Part shown: positions 15,728-23,586 of the stretch, one piece after another | How positions within the stretch are numbered: the stretch's first letter is position 1 | Layout of the letters: the number at the start of each line of letters is the position of its first letter | Source of the DNA: CAWINY01 sp963837635 | GTDB lineage: Bacteria > Acidobacteriota > Terriglobia > Terriglobales > Acidobacteriaceae | Assembly (NCBI GenBank): GCA_963837635.1 | Contig: CAWINY010000007.1 | Span: forward strand, 1,449,504-1,513,503 | Direction of reading: 5' to 3' | DNA length: 64,000 nt | Position numbers and translations under genes: made by a program | Notes under the pieces: model-generated | Databases searched by the model: none | What the model was told of the DNA's origin: nothing | The model's input: the letters and a program-made list of their open reading frames with translations, nothing else

Positions 15728-16141
15728 TCACCGCACACCTTGGCGGTTGAGGAACTCGCCGTATTGTTTGTCGGTGCCGAGAATGTGCCCCTTCAGCCAA
15801 TCCTGCAGGAAAATCAGCAGTGACATCGGAATCAGCGAAGAGTTTCCCTCGTCGTAGGACTTCTTGAACAGGAGCACGCGGCGGGTCAAAATCTCGTGCT
15901 CCAGCTTGTGCGCGGCCAGACCGGGGAAATTGTATTTCGCCATCAGCCGCTCTTCTTCCCCGAAGTGATACTTCGTATAGGCGATCAACTGTTTCAAGAG
16001 CTGGTCGGCAACGCTGAGTCCCTGTCCAAGATCGACCGCCTCACACAGGTCGTTGAGCAGAGCGATCAAATGCCTGTGCTGCGCGTCTAGTGCGGCGACT
16101 TGAACGCTGTAGCTGGATTGCCACAGGAAGGTTTCGCTCAT
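15728..16141 (-). CDS. Bacteriohemerythrin
   Basis: 137 residues, single domain, from ATG 16141 (MSETFLWQSSYSVQVAALDA). Hemerythrins bind O2 at a di-iron site. Ligands visible: His in DAQHRHLIALL, His and Glu in YHFGEEERLMAKY, two His in AAHKLEHEIL and His plus Asp in GHILGTDKQYGEF. These make the complete seven-ligand set. The open frame runs upstream to 16324 but that part is not hemerythrin-like. Convergent with the PAS-GGDEF gene. Confidence 0.9.
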   Translation of the reverse strand: MSETFLWQSSYSVQVAALDAQHRHLIALLNDLCEAVDLGQGLSVADQLLKQLIAYTKYHFGEEERLMAKYNFPGLAAHKLEHEILTRRVLLFKKSYDEGNSSLIPMSLLIFLQDWLKGHILGTDKQYGEFLNRQGVR

Positions 16142-16541
16142 ACGGGACCATGGGAGAACGAATGAATTTTGGCACAGCTGACCCAGTAAGACAATGCCAG
16201 GAAAACCTGGTGGTTGGTCAATTTCCGGATTGGCGACGATCCGCTCACAATTCGGCGGTGACTTCCGGGAACGCGGTTTCGGGACAGCAAGAAGAAGCAG
16301 CCGCCCCGTGATTCTGTTGTCCACCGCCAGGCGCCCATGGCCTCAGTGGAGAGTCCCGGCACGGGCCCTACGTTCCGTGCCCGGCCCGATGTCGGGAGAG
16401 TTCTCCGGTCAGGTTTGCCGCCACCGAGAGCGTGCAGTCGATTCCATCCGCAGTCCTCGTGCCGGTTGCTGTTGTTGTGCGTACGCCGTCAGGCGACCTG
16501 TGGTCAATGTCTTGAGAAGCACACTACTCAAGAACGTTCGA
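16142..16541. other. Gap without a recognisable gene
   Basis: 400 bases between the hemerythrin start and the mtgA stop. It includes an imperfect hairpin around 16365-16400 (CCGGCACGG / CCGTGCCCGG). The long plus-strand frame over it is the shadow of mtgA. Confidence 0.5.
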
Positions 16542-17249
16542 TTACCAATTCACTTGCCGCATCCGACTAAGGATGATCGCGCTGTAGCTATTCATGCGCT
16601 CGGGCCGTCGCTTCAGGGGATTCGGCAGAATCGCGGCAAGCTGTGCCGATTGTTGCCGGCCGACATTCCGGGCCGAGGTTCTGTCGTAGTAATGACACGC
16701 CGACTCTGCGCCATAAATATCAGGGCCCCATTCGGCCAGGTTGAGGTAAAGCTCCAGAATGCGCTGCTTGCCGAGGACGAATTCGGCCACCGGTACCAGC
16801 GTGGCCTCCGCGCCCTTGCGAAGGAAAGATCGGCCCGTTCCGAAGAACAGGTTTTTTACGAGTTGCTGCGTGAGAGTAGAACCTCCGCGAATGCGACCGC
16901 CTTCCATATCTTGTTCGGCAGCGAGTTGGATCGCATCCCAATCGAAGCCATGGTGCTGGTAGAAGCGTGCGTCCTCCGCGGCGATGACAGCGTGCTGGAG
17001 ATCGGGCGAGATCTGGCTGAGCGGAACAAATTTGTAGCGTTCTTGATACGGCGTGTGGTGAATCCAGGCCTGTAAGCGGCGCTGGATGTGCACTGCGGTG
17101 GTCGGTGGGTCGATCCACCGGGCGGCCACAAGGAGCAGTGCGGCAAGCGACCAAAGAAGCAACGCGCCAATGATAAGCCAACGAACAAAGGATTGGAGAA
17201 GACCCGTCCAAAGCGAGGCCTTGGTTTGTGTGTATGGCCTTGGAGTCAC
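16542..17249 (-). CDS. mtgA: Monofunctional peptidoglycan transglycosylase MtgA
   Basis: 235 residues, starting at a GTG. A membrane anchor (about 20-45) is followed by a GT51 domain that polymerises lipid II into glycan strands. Motifs: IAAEDARFYQHHGFDWDAI with the catalytic Glu, RGGSTLTQQLVKNLFFG, and ILELYLNLAEWGPDIYGAES. No transpeptidase domain follows. Length and motif order are normal for MtgA. Confidence 0.93.
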   Translation of the reverse strand: MTPRPYTQTKASLWTGLLQSFVRWLIIGALLLWSLAALLLVAARWIDPPTTAVHIQRRLQAWIHHTPYQERYKFVPLSQISPDLQHAVIAAEDARFYQHHGFDWDAIQLAAEQDMEGGRIRGGSTLTQQLVKNLFFGTGRSFLRKGAEATLVPVAEFVLGKQRILELYLNLAEWGPDIYGAESACHYYDRTSARNVGRQQSAQLAAILPNPLKRRPERMNSYSAIILSRMRQVNW

Positions 17250-17313
17250 ATTTCAGAATAGCAGCCTGGGCCACTGCGACTGACATGCACCCGGCAGATT
17301 ACCCCCCTGAGGA

Positions 17314-18762
17314 TTACCGCCGTTTACCCTTCGGCTGCGCTCGACCGTCCCGCTTCTTGCCGCGATCGATCCCGACTCGCTTGGCTGCAAACGTCTTCTT
17401 GCCTCGCCATGGACCAACCTTTTTCGGCAGCGCCTGCCTCCTGAACTTGCCGGGATCTTCCAACACCTCGGGCGCGGGTAACTGTTCACGGCGAATGCGG
17501 ACAAGAACGGCAGCAAGTTGTTCCGCGCTCCGCTCCCCGAGCAGGATTCTTCCTGCTGCCAAGTCTTCTTCCGCCGGAGCGTCTGCCAGGGCAACGATTT
17601 CCCGCACCAGGTTTTCCTCGTCACGCGCGCGAATCGCATCCGCCGAAGGCGCGGGCGTCCAGATGGCTTTGATCTTTGCCGACGCCAATAACCGCTCGGC
17701 CACTCCCCGAGCTTGCGCGGGCACGATCATCACCGACAATCCCTTGCGGCCGGCGCGGCCTGTGCGACCGCTGCGATGCACGAGCGCCTGCCGATTCTCC
17801 GGCAGGCCGGCGTGGATCACCAATCCGAGATCGGGCATATCCAATCCGCGTGCGGCCACATCGGTCGCCACGCACACGCGAGCCCGCCCATCGCGCAAGG
17901 CTTGCAGCGCGCTGGTGCGTTCGTGCTGCTTCAGTTCTCCTGAAAGCGCGACTGCGGAGAACCCGCGCTCCTGTAGATTGGCGTGCAGATGTCGCACCGC
18001 TTCGCGAGTTGAACAGAACACCAGGGCGCCCGGCGCATCGAAATAGCGCAGGGCATTGACCACGGCGTGTTCGGTATCCCGCGGAGCGATCTGAAACGCG
18101 CGATATTCAATATCGGCGTGCGGCTGGTTCTCCGCCGATAACCCCAGGCGCAGAGCATCGCGCTGATATTGCTTGGCCAGCCCTAATATCTCCTTGGGCA
18201 GCGTTGCCGAAAACATCATGGTGCGCCGCTCCGCGGGCGTAGCGTTCAGCAGGAGCTCAAGTTCTTCCCGAAAGCCGAAATCAAGCATTTCATCCGCTTC
18301 ATCTAGAACCACCGCGCGGACGTCGGACAGTTTCAAATGCCCCTGATTCAGGTGATCCGCCAAGCGGCCCGGCGTGCCAACCACGACGTGGGTCCCCGCC
18401 CCCAGGGCGCGTTGCTCGCGACGAATGTCCATGCCACCCACACAAGCGATCACGCGCCCGCCGGCTTCGCCCAACAACCACGCAAGCTCACGCTGCACCT
18501 GTAGCGCCAGTTCGCGAGTTGGCGCCACCACCAACGCCAGCGGCTTCCGCGGACGCTCAAATCCTTGCGACTCGCCAAGCAGCGTTTCTCCTAATGCAAG
18601 GCCATAGGCCGCGGTCTTCCCCGAACCCGTCTGCGCTGACACCAGCAGGTCGCGCCCTGCTGCTTCAGGCCGAAGGACGGCTTTTTGAACGGGGGTAGGT
18701 TCGGTGTAGTTTCGTGCGGCAAGCGCACGAAGCAAGCTGGCATGAAGTTCAGGAAAACCCAT
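17314..18762 (-). CDS. DEAD-box RNA helicase
   Basis: 482 residues. Motifs in order: Q-motif YTEPTPVQKAVL, I AQTGSGKTAA, Ia PTRELALQV, II DEADEMLDF, III MFSATLP, IV LVFCSTREAV, V VATDVAARGLD, VI HRSGRTGRAG. The last 60 residues are basic (KKVGPWRGKKTFAAKRVGID), suited to RNA binding. It probably remodels rRNA or mRNA structure; it resembles DeaD/DbpA-type helicases, but the subtype cannot be fixed. The ATG at 18762 lies 7 bases after TATACT on its strand, so the transcript may be leaderless. Confidence 0.92.
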   Translation of the reverse strand: MGFPELHASLLRALAARNYTEPTPVQKAVLRPEAAGRDLLVSAQTGSGKTAAYGLALGETLLGESQGFERPRKPLALVVAPTRELALQVQRELAWLLGEAGGRVIACVGGMDIRREQRALGAGTHVVVGTPGRLADHLNQGHLKLSDVRAVVLDEADEMLDFGFREELELLLNATPAERRTMMFSATLPKEILGLAKQYQRDALRLGLSAENQPHADIEYRAFQIAPRDTEHAVVNALRYFDAPGALVFCSTREAVRHLHANLQERGFSAVALSGELKQHERTSALQALRDGRARVCVATDVAARGLDMPDLGLVIHAGLPENRQALVHRSGRTGRAGRKGLSVMIVPAQARGVAERLLASAKIKAIWTPAPSADAIRARDEENLVREIVALADAPAEEDLAAGRILLGERSAEQLAAVLVRIRREQLPAPEVLEDPGKFRRQALPKKVGPWRGKKTFAAKRVGIDRGKKRDGRAQPKGKRR

Positions 18763-18989
18763 ATATCTAAGTATAAGGTGACGGGGATGTTCTGGTTCGC
18801 CTTTGCTGTCATCACTTTAGTGTGTGTCTACGTCATTGGCGACGTCACTGCAGGCTGCTCGCAGAGTATTGGGACAATCATGAGCCATCAAATCTTCATA
18901 GACACACGAGTACCGAAAGACGCTCGTCTCACCGGCGAAGCTGTCCCGAAGCCCGGTTCTGGGAAGTCACTACGAGCGCTTATCATTAA

Positions 18990-19197
18990 ATTGGCTGAGC
19001 TAAGCAACGAACTGCGCGCCCTTAGAGCCTATTTGCGGACGCGCAAGGACAACCTGACGTGGCTCTTTCTTTCGAGCCAGGGGACGCAGATGGTGCGCCA
19101 AAACTTCAACTATCTGGTAGCGGAGATGGGCAAGAGGGCAGGGCTCGGTCACGTACATCCCACATGCATTCGCCACAGTTGCGACCAGTTCAGGAGG
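18990..19197 (+). pseudogene. Tyrosine recombinase fragment, C-terminal part
   Basis: The frame reads NELRALRAYLRTRKDN, FLSSQGTQMVRQNFNYLVAE and AGLGHVHPTCIRHSC, which is the piece of a phage-type integrase leading up to the RHxC/RHxG box. The usual HPHMLRHS has become HPTCIRHS, the N-terminal half is missing and no catalytic tyrosine follows. The upstream 300 bases of the same open frame show no integrase sequence. A remnant of a decayed mobile element. Confidence 0.75.
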
Positions 19198-19699
19198 GCC
19201 ATCTGTCCTGCATGCCGCGGAATGCAGATCCCTCAACAAGCAATGCTTTCATGAGGATAATGACGTGGTTTCTTTCTGTTTCCATCACTTGACTTAGCAG
19301 TTCCTGCTTTCCTAAAACATCCTCCACTGCCTTGTAGAATCCGAGTGTTGCTTTTTCAAAATTAAGGGCTGTCTGTAAGGCATCAGTGCGGTCCTGAATT
19401 TTATCTATGTTCTGAAATGGACCGTGGTGGTGGGAGAAGAATTCAGAAATGGACATCGCTCTCAGATAGTCGCGCTTTTCCGGCGTTTCGCTTACCCCGA
19501 TTACTGAAGGAGCCTTCTTCAGAAGCTCCAAAAACGCCTGCTTGTGGGCTTGCTCGTCCTTAGCCAGATGGGAGAAAAGATCTGAGATGTCCTTTATATG
19601 GCCGAAATTTTCTGCCAGCCTTGAATATATTTTTGCGCCAAGTTCTTCCGTAGCTACCGCAAACTCCATGCACCCTTTAAGCGTCATATCTTCTATCAT
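19190..19699 (-). CDS. Rubrerythrin-like ferritin-family protein
   Basis: 169 residues from ATG 19699, chosen because AAAGGAATTTTC precedes it; the longer frame to 19876 adds unrelated sequence. A four-helix di-iron protein: ligands appear in FAVATEELGAKIY, FSHLAKDEQAHKQAFLELL, NFEKATLGFYKAVE and METERNHVIILMKALL. It lacks the C-terminal rubredoxin domain of classical rubrerythrins. Members protect against peroxide or store iron. It lies between two integrase fragments and its base use is more AT-rich than its neighbours, which suggests it came in with the decayed island. The last 15 residues overlap integrase remnant sequence and may not be original. Confidence 0.78.
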   Translation of the reverse strand: MIEDMTLKGCMEFAVATEELGAKIYSRLAENFGHIKDISDLFSHLAKDEQAHKQAFLELLKKAPSVIGVSETPEKRDYLRAMSISEFFSHHHGPFQNIDKIQDRTDALQTALNFEKATLGFYKAVEDVLGKQELLSQVMETERNHVIILMKALLVEGSAFRGMQDRWPS

Positions 19700-19957
19700 G
19701 AAAATTCCTTTCTGCCCATTGTCGGCTCGATCACCGGCTTCCTGGCCCCAAAGGCTGAGAAAGGGATCGCTGCGGCCATCCAGATCAAAATATTGTCCTG
19801 TTCGGGCGGCCCGCAACGCGGGCATATAGGCCGCTTTTGCGAGAGGACAAGCACCTAGTCTTTTTTCCTTAAACAAAACCCTGAATCAAAAATAACATCA
19901 GGATGCTAGTCGTACCATCATGTCGCGGTCAAGGAGGTCCGCGAATGATTTCACGTA

Positions 19958-20149
19958 ATGCCTCAGCGTAAATACACGCACCCTAAGCCGAAAGCGGTCC
20001 TTCGACTTCCTGATTTGGACCAAGCAAAATCCGCCGTTATGAACAGCCTGACCTCTGCTGATGCACAGCAAAATCGGCGGTGCTCAACAGCTTGAGTTCA
20101 GTTGACGCACAGCGGGGTTACCGGCACGCAATCAACGAGTTCGAGAGGC
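19958..20149 (+). pseudogene. Chimeric tyrosine recombinase N-terminal remnant
   Basis: From ATG 19958 the frame reads MPQRKYTHPKPKAVLRLPDL, DQAKSAVMNSLTSADAQ, then stops. Starting again one frame over, the next bases read KSAVLNSLSSVDAQRGYRHA and INEFE. The same integrase segment therefore stands twice, in two different frames and with many silent differences (AACAGCcTGA versus AACAGCtTGA), which looks like a junction between two related integrase genes. No catalytic part follows. Confidence 0.75.
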
Positions 20150-20209
20150 CAATTCCGGGGTTCCGGGCGAACGACGGGCAATCCGGAAACTGACTCACTA
20201 CCGAAAACC

Positions 20210-20935
20210 TTACTGACTTGGGGAGGAAGGGGTAGTCTCGATCAGCTCTTCCACCGTGACAAATTGAAACCCGTCACTCTTATAGCGGCGGATGAGCCGG
20301 TCGGTGGCTGCGACCGTGGCGGCACGGTCGGCGCCCTGGCGAAGGTGGTCGCCGTCGTGCAGCAGGATGAGATCGCCGCCGCGAATCTGTCGTGTCGCGA
20401 TCTGTTCGAGTTTCTCTGGAGGGTAAGGCCTCCAGTCATAGGCCATCGCCGACCACATCACCGGGACATATCCCATCGCGCGCGCGATGCGCAGCACCTT
20501 AGGCCGCCGGCCGCCAAAGGGCGGGCGAAAGAGCTTGGAGTGCGGCCCGACGGCATCGGTCAGGGCCCGTTCACAAGCCTCAAGCTGCAGCCTTACTTGG
20601 GCTTCGGAGGCGACGGCTAAGTTGGGATGGGTATGCGTGTGATTGCCGATCGCGTGCCCGGCGCGGGCCACGGCTTGGGCAATTTGCGGGCGCTCGGCCA
20701 CCCGATGGCCCAGCATGAAGAAGGTCGCATGGACCTCATGTTTTGCCAGCACCGCGAGCAAGTCCAGGGTGTGCGGATCATTGGGGCCGTCGTCATAGGT
20801 GAGCGCAAGCTGGCGCGGATTAGGAGAGCGGGTCACGGTGCGCCCGTACAGTTGCGAGGTGGGCCACATGGCGTGAAAGCCGGCGAGGGATGCGGTCCCG
20901 GCGGCGGCCACGGTCGTGATCAGCGAGGTGAACAT
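20210..20935 (-). CDS. Polysaccharide deacetylase (NodB homology)
   Basis: 241 residues from ATG 20935 (MFTSLITTVAAAG); frames further up run through a repeat. One N-terminal hydrophobic stretch may be a signal anchor. NodB motifs: LALTYDDGPNDPHTLDL (catalytic Asp and metal Asp), AIGNHTHTHPNL (two metal His), LFRPPFGGRRPKVL and DLILLHDGDH. It removes acyl groups from N-acetylated glycans such as peptidoglycan, chitin or exopolysaccharide; the substrate cannot be told. Divergent from the molybdopterin oxidoreductase. Confidence 0.88.
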   Translation of the reverse strand: MFTSLITTVAAAGTASLAGFHAMWPTSQLYGRTVTRSPNPRQLALTYDDGPNDPHTLDLLAVLAKHEVHATFFMLGHRVAERPQIAQAVARAGHAIGNHTHTHPNLAVASEAQVRLQLEACERALTDAVGPHSKLFRPPFGGRRPKVLRIARAMGYVPVMWSAMAYDWRPYPPEKLEQIATRQIRGGDLILLHDGDHLRQGADRAATVAATDRLIRRYKSDGFQFVTVEELIETTPSSPSQ

Positions 20936-20945
20936 TTCTGGGAAG

Positions 20946-21003
20946 TAGGGTAACAGGTACCAGGTAACAGGCGCCATCCTGCGAGCCTGGTACCTGCTAC
21001 CTG
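20946..21003. repeat. Inverted repeat (GGTAACAGGTACC family)
   Basis: GGTAACAGGTACCAGGTAAC faces GAGCCTGGTACCTGCTACCT around GGCGCCATCCTGC. It lies between two divergent start codons. Related to 6665-6770. Confidence 0.75.
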
Positions 21004-21049
21004 ATGGCTGCCGCTGGGATCTCACAGCGCCTTGTGACATAATTTCTCC

Positions 21050-23335
21050 ATGAAGCACGTTGTCCATGCTGCCTGTCCCCACGATTGTCCCGACGCCTGC
21101 GGGGTGCTGATCACGGTCGAAGACGGCCGCGCGGTGAAGATCGAAGGCGATCCGGCGCATCCGGTGACGCGTGGCTTTCTGTGCGCCAAGGTGGCCAAAT
21201 ATCTGGACCGGGTCTACTCGCCGGATCGGGTGCTGTATCCGCTTCGCCGGGTAAAGCCAAAGGGTCCGTCGTCAGCACGGGGGTGCCCCACCCTTTCGCG
21301 AAGCGAAGGGTGGGAGACCGCCTTCCAGCGCATCACGTGGGACGCGGCGCTGGACGAGATCGCCTCGCGCTTCCAGCAGATCGTGGCAGAACACGGCGCG
21401 GAAGCTATCCTGCCTTACTCCTACGGCGGCACGTTGGGCGCGCTCAACAATGCCAGCATGGATCGCCGATTCTTTCACCGGCTGGGCGCCTCGCAACTGG
21501 ACCGCACCATCTGCTCAGAGGCCGGCGGGCTCGGGCTGAAGTCGGTGCTGGGGGCCAAACTCGGAACCGAGCCGGAGCAGTTTGCGCACTCGCGACTGAT
21601 CCTTGTCTGGGCGAGCAATATCCACGGCAACAACATTCACCTGTGGCCGTTCATCGAGCAGGCGCGACGCGATGGCGCCAAGCTGGTGGTGATCGACCCC
21701 TACCGCACGCGCACGGCTTCGCTGGCGGACTGGCATCTGGCCATTCATCCCGGTACAGATGTTGCGCTGGCGCTGGGCCTGATGCACGTCATCATCGGCG
21801 AGGGCTTGTATGACGCCGATTATGTCGAGCGCTACACGCTCGGATTCCAGGAGTTGCGGAAGAAAGTCCGGGAGTACCCACCCGAGCGGGTCGCCACGTG
21901 GACTGGCATTGCCGCGGAGGACATCATCCGCCTGGCCCGCGAGTACGCGACCACGCAACCGGCGGCGATCCGCCTGAACTATGGCGTCCAGCGCGGCGAG
22001 AATGGCGGCATGGCGGTGCGCGCCATTGCCATGCTGCCGTGCATCACCGGATCCTGGAAGCACCTGGGCGGCGGGCTGCAGCTCTCGACTAGCGGGGCCT
22101 TTCCCCTGCGCCGGAAGGCGCTGGAGCGGCCGGATCTGATGGCGCGGACTGGTGTTCACCCACCCTTCGCCAAAAGCGGGCGAGAGGGTGGGGCAACCGC
22201 AACTCCGCGCATGATCAATATGGTCGAACTGGGGCGCGTGCTGAATGCACCGCTCGATCCACCTATCAAGGCTTTGTTCGTGTACAATTCCAACCCGGCG
22301 GTGGTGGTGCCGGACCGCAACAGCGTGCTGCGCGGCCTGCTGCGGGCCGACCTGTTCACCGTGGTGCACGAACAGTTCCTGACCGACACCTGCGATTACG
22401 CCGACCTTGTCTTGCCGGCCACCACTTTCTTCGAGCACAAAGACCTGCAGCCGTCCTACGGTCATTACTGGCTGCAGGTATCGCAGCAGGCGATCGAGCC
22501 GCTGGGCGAGTGCCGATCCAACGTCGAGTTGTTCCGCGCGCTAGCCGAACGCATGGGATTCGACGATCCCTGCTTCGGCGAGTCAGTGGATGGGATGATT
22601 GATGCCGCCCTGGACTCCAACCATCCTTGGCTCGAAGGAATCACCCGCGAGCGGCTGGAGCGCGAAGGCCAGGTAAGGCTTAATTTACGATTTTCGATTT
22701 CTGATTTCCGATTTAACAAAGCTTCGGTGCAAGAGCCGGCTCCTGCACCTGTGAATGGAGATATTGAAGCTGAGCGGGAACGAGGCAATCAGAAATCAGA
22801 AATCGGAAATCAGAAATCGGAAATTGAACCGTTTCTTCCTTTTGCCACTGGCTTTGCCACCCCGAGCGGCAAAGCCGAGTTATACAGTGAGGCGCAGGCG
22901 GCGCAGGGTTTCGATCCGGTGGCCGCGTTTGTACCTCCCACCGAGTCGCGCCACACCGAGCTGGCGCGGCGCTATCCGCTGGAGTTGCTGCCGCGCAAAG
23001 CCGTCAACTGGCTGAACACGACTTTTTGCAATCTGCCAACCCACCAGGCGCTCGAAGGCCACGGTGACGACGTGCTCGACATCACGGCTGCCGATGCGCG
23101 TGCGCGGGGCATCGCCGATGGCGACACGGTGCGCGTGTTCAACGATCGTGGCGAAGTCCGCTTGCAGGCGCGGGTGGACGCGCGGGTGTCGCAGGGAGTG
23201 GTGGCGGCGCGACTGGGATGGGCCAAGCTCAACCCGGGGGGCGGCAACCTCAACGTGCTGACCTCGCAGCGGCTGACCGACATGGGCGGCGGCCCCACCT
23301 TCTACTCCACACTGGTCGAAGTCGAGAAAGCGTGA
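21050..23335 (+). CDS. Molybdopterin oxidoreductase with three repeat-derived inserts
   Basis: 761 residues, DMSO-reductase superfamily, YoaE/formate-dehydrogenase-like. An N-terminal [4Fe-4S] site is formed by CPHDCPDACG and the later FLCAKVAKYLDR. Molybdenum-cofactor regions include ILPYSYGGTLGALN, WASNIHGNNIHLWPFIEQAR and VIDPYRTRTASLADWHL, then the C-terminal MopB domain with LLPRKAVNWLNTTF. No twin-arginine signal is present, so it is probably cytoplasmic. The substrate is unknown. Residues about 80-92, 367-384 and 544-593 are translated repeats, not family sequence (GVPHPFAKRRVGD, HPPFAKSGREGG, NQKSEIGNQKSEI), yet the frame stays open throughout. No electron-transfer partner gene is beside it. 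Confidence 0.88.
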   Translation: MKHVVHAACPHDCPDACGVLITVEDGRAVKIEGDPAHPVTRGFLCAKVAKYLDRVYSPDRVLYPLRRVKPKGPSSARGCPTLSRSEGWETAFQRITWDAALDEIASRFQQIVAEHGAEAILPYSYGGTLGALNNASMDRRFFHRLGASQLDRTICSEAGGLGLKSVLGAKLGTEPEQFAHSRLILVWASNIHGNNIHLWPFIEQARRDGAKLVVIDPYRTRTASLADWHLAIHPGTDVALALGLMHVIIGEGLYDADYVERYTLGFQELRKKVREYPPERVATWTGIAAEDIIRLAREYATTQPAAIRLNYGVQRGENGGMAVRAIAMLPCITGSWKHLGGGLQLSTSGAFPLRRKALERPDLMARTGVHPPFAKSGREGGATATPRMINMVELGRVLNAPLDPPIKALFVYNSNPAVVVPDRNSVLRGLLRADLFTVVHEQFLTDTCDYADLVLPATTFFEHKDLQPSYGHYWLQVSQQAIEPLGECRSNVELFRALAERMGFDDPCFGESVDGMIDAALDSNHPWLEGITRERLEREGQVRLNLRFSISDFRFNKASVQEPAPAPVNGDIEAERERGNQKSEIGNQKSEIEPFLPFATGFATPSGKAELYSEAQAAQGFDPVAAFVPPTESRHTELARRYPLELLPRKAVNWLNTTFCNLPTHQALEGHGDDVLDITAADARARGIADGDTVRVFNDRGEVRLQARVDARVSQGVVAARLGWAKLNPGGGNLNVLTSQRLTDMGGGPTFYSTLVEVEKA
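21287..21314. repeat. 28-base palindrome inside the molybdopterin oxidoreductase
   Basis: CCCACCCTT and AAGGGTGGG are the arms around TCGCGAAGCG. It is identical over all 28 bases to the copy in lutC at 55358-55385. Confidence 0.88.
22159..22192. repeat. Second palindrome inside the molybdopterin oxidoreductase
   Basis: CCCACCCTTCGCC and GGGCGAGAGGGTGGG are the arms around AAAAGC; a variant of the 21287 element. Confidence 0.8.
22679..22827. repeat. Inverted repeat of AATCGGAAATC type inside the same gene
   Basis: The left arm TTTCGATTTCTGATTTCCGA (from about 22691) faces tandem AATCAGAAATCGGAAATCAG units at 22790-22827. It is AT-rich against a GC-rich gene and translates without a stop. 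This type of repeat is normally intergenic. Confidence 0.85.
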
Positions 23336-23354
23336 ACATTTCGCATTGCAAGGC

Positions 23355-23455
23355 TTACCGCGGATTTCACGGATCAGGGACGGATTTGCACGGATCAGGA
23401 AATCCAAAGAAAAATCCGTATTGATCCGTGCGCAATCCGCGTTGATTCGCGGTAA
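23355..23455. repeat. Intergenic inverted repeat before bamA
   Basis: TTACCGCGGATTTCACGGAT faces ATCCGTGCGCAATCCGCG and TTGATTCGCGGTAA, with ATCCGT units inside. It makes a 100-base imperfect hairpin. Confidence 0.8.
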
Positions 23456-23586
23456 GTAGTTGGACCAGGCTTTGGCAGCCGGGAAACGGAACGAAGAACG
23501 TCGATTGTTTCTCCGGCTCTCCGGCTCCTGTATAATCACCCATCAACTCTCATCTTGTTGAGGTCACGGATATTATTCGCACGCGG

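Noticed and set aside
22790..22827. A CRISPR array at the AATCAGAAATCGG units
   Set aside because: The units are short and contiguous with no spacers, and form one arm of an inverted repeat inside a gene.
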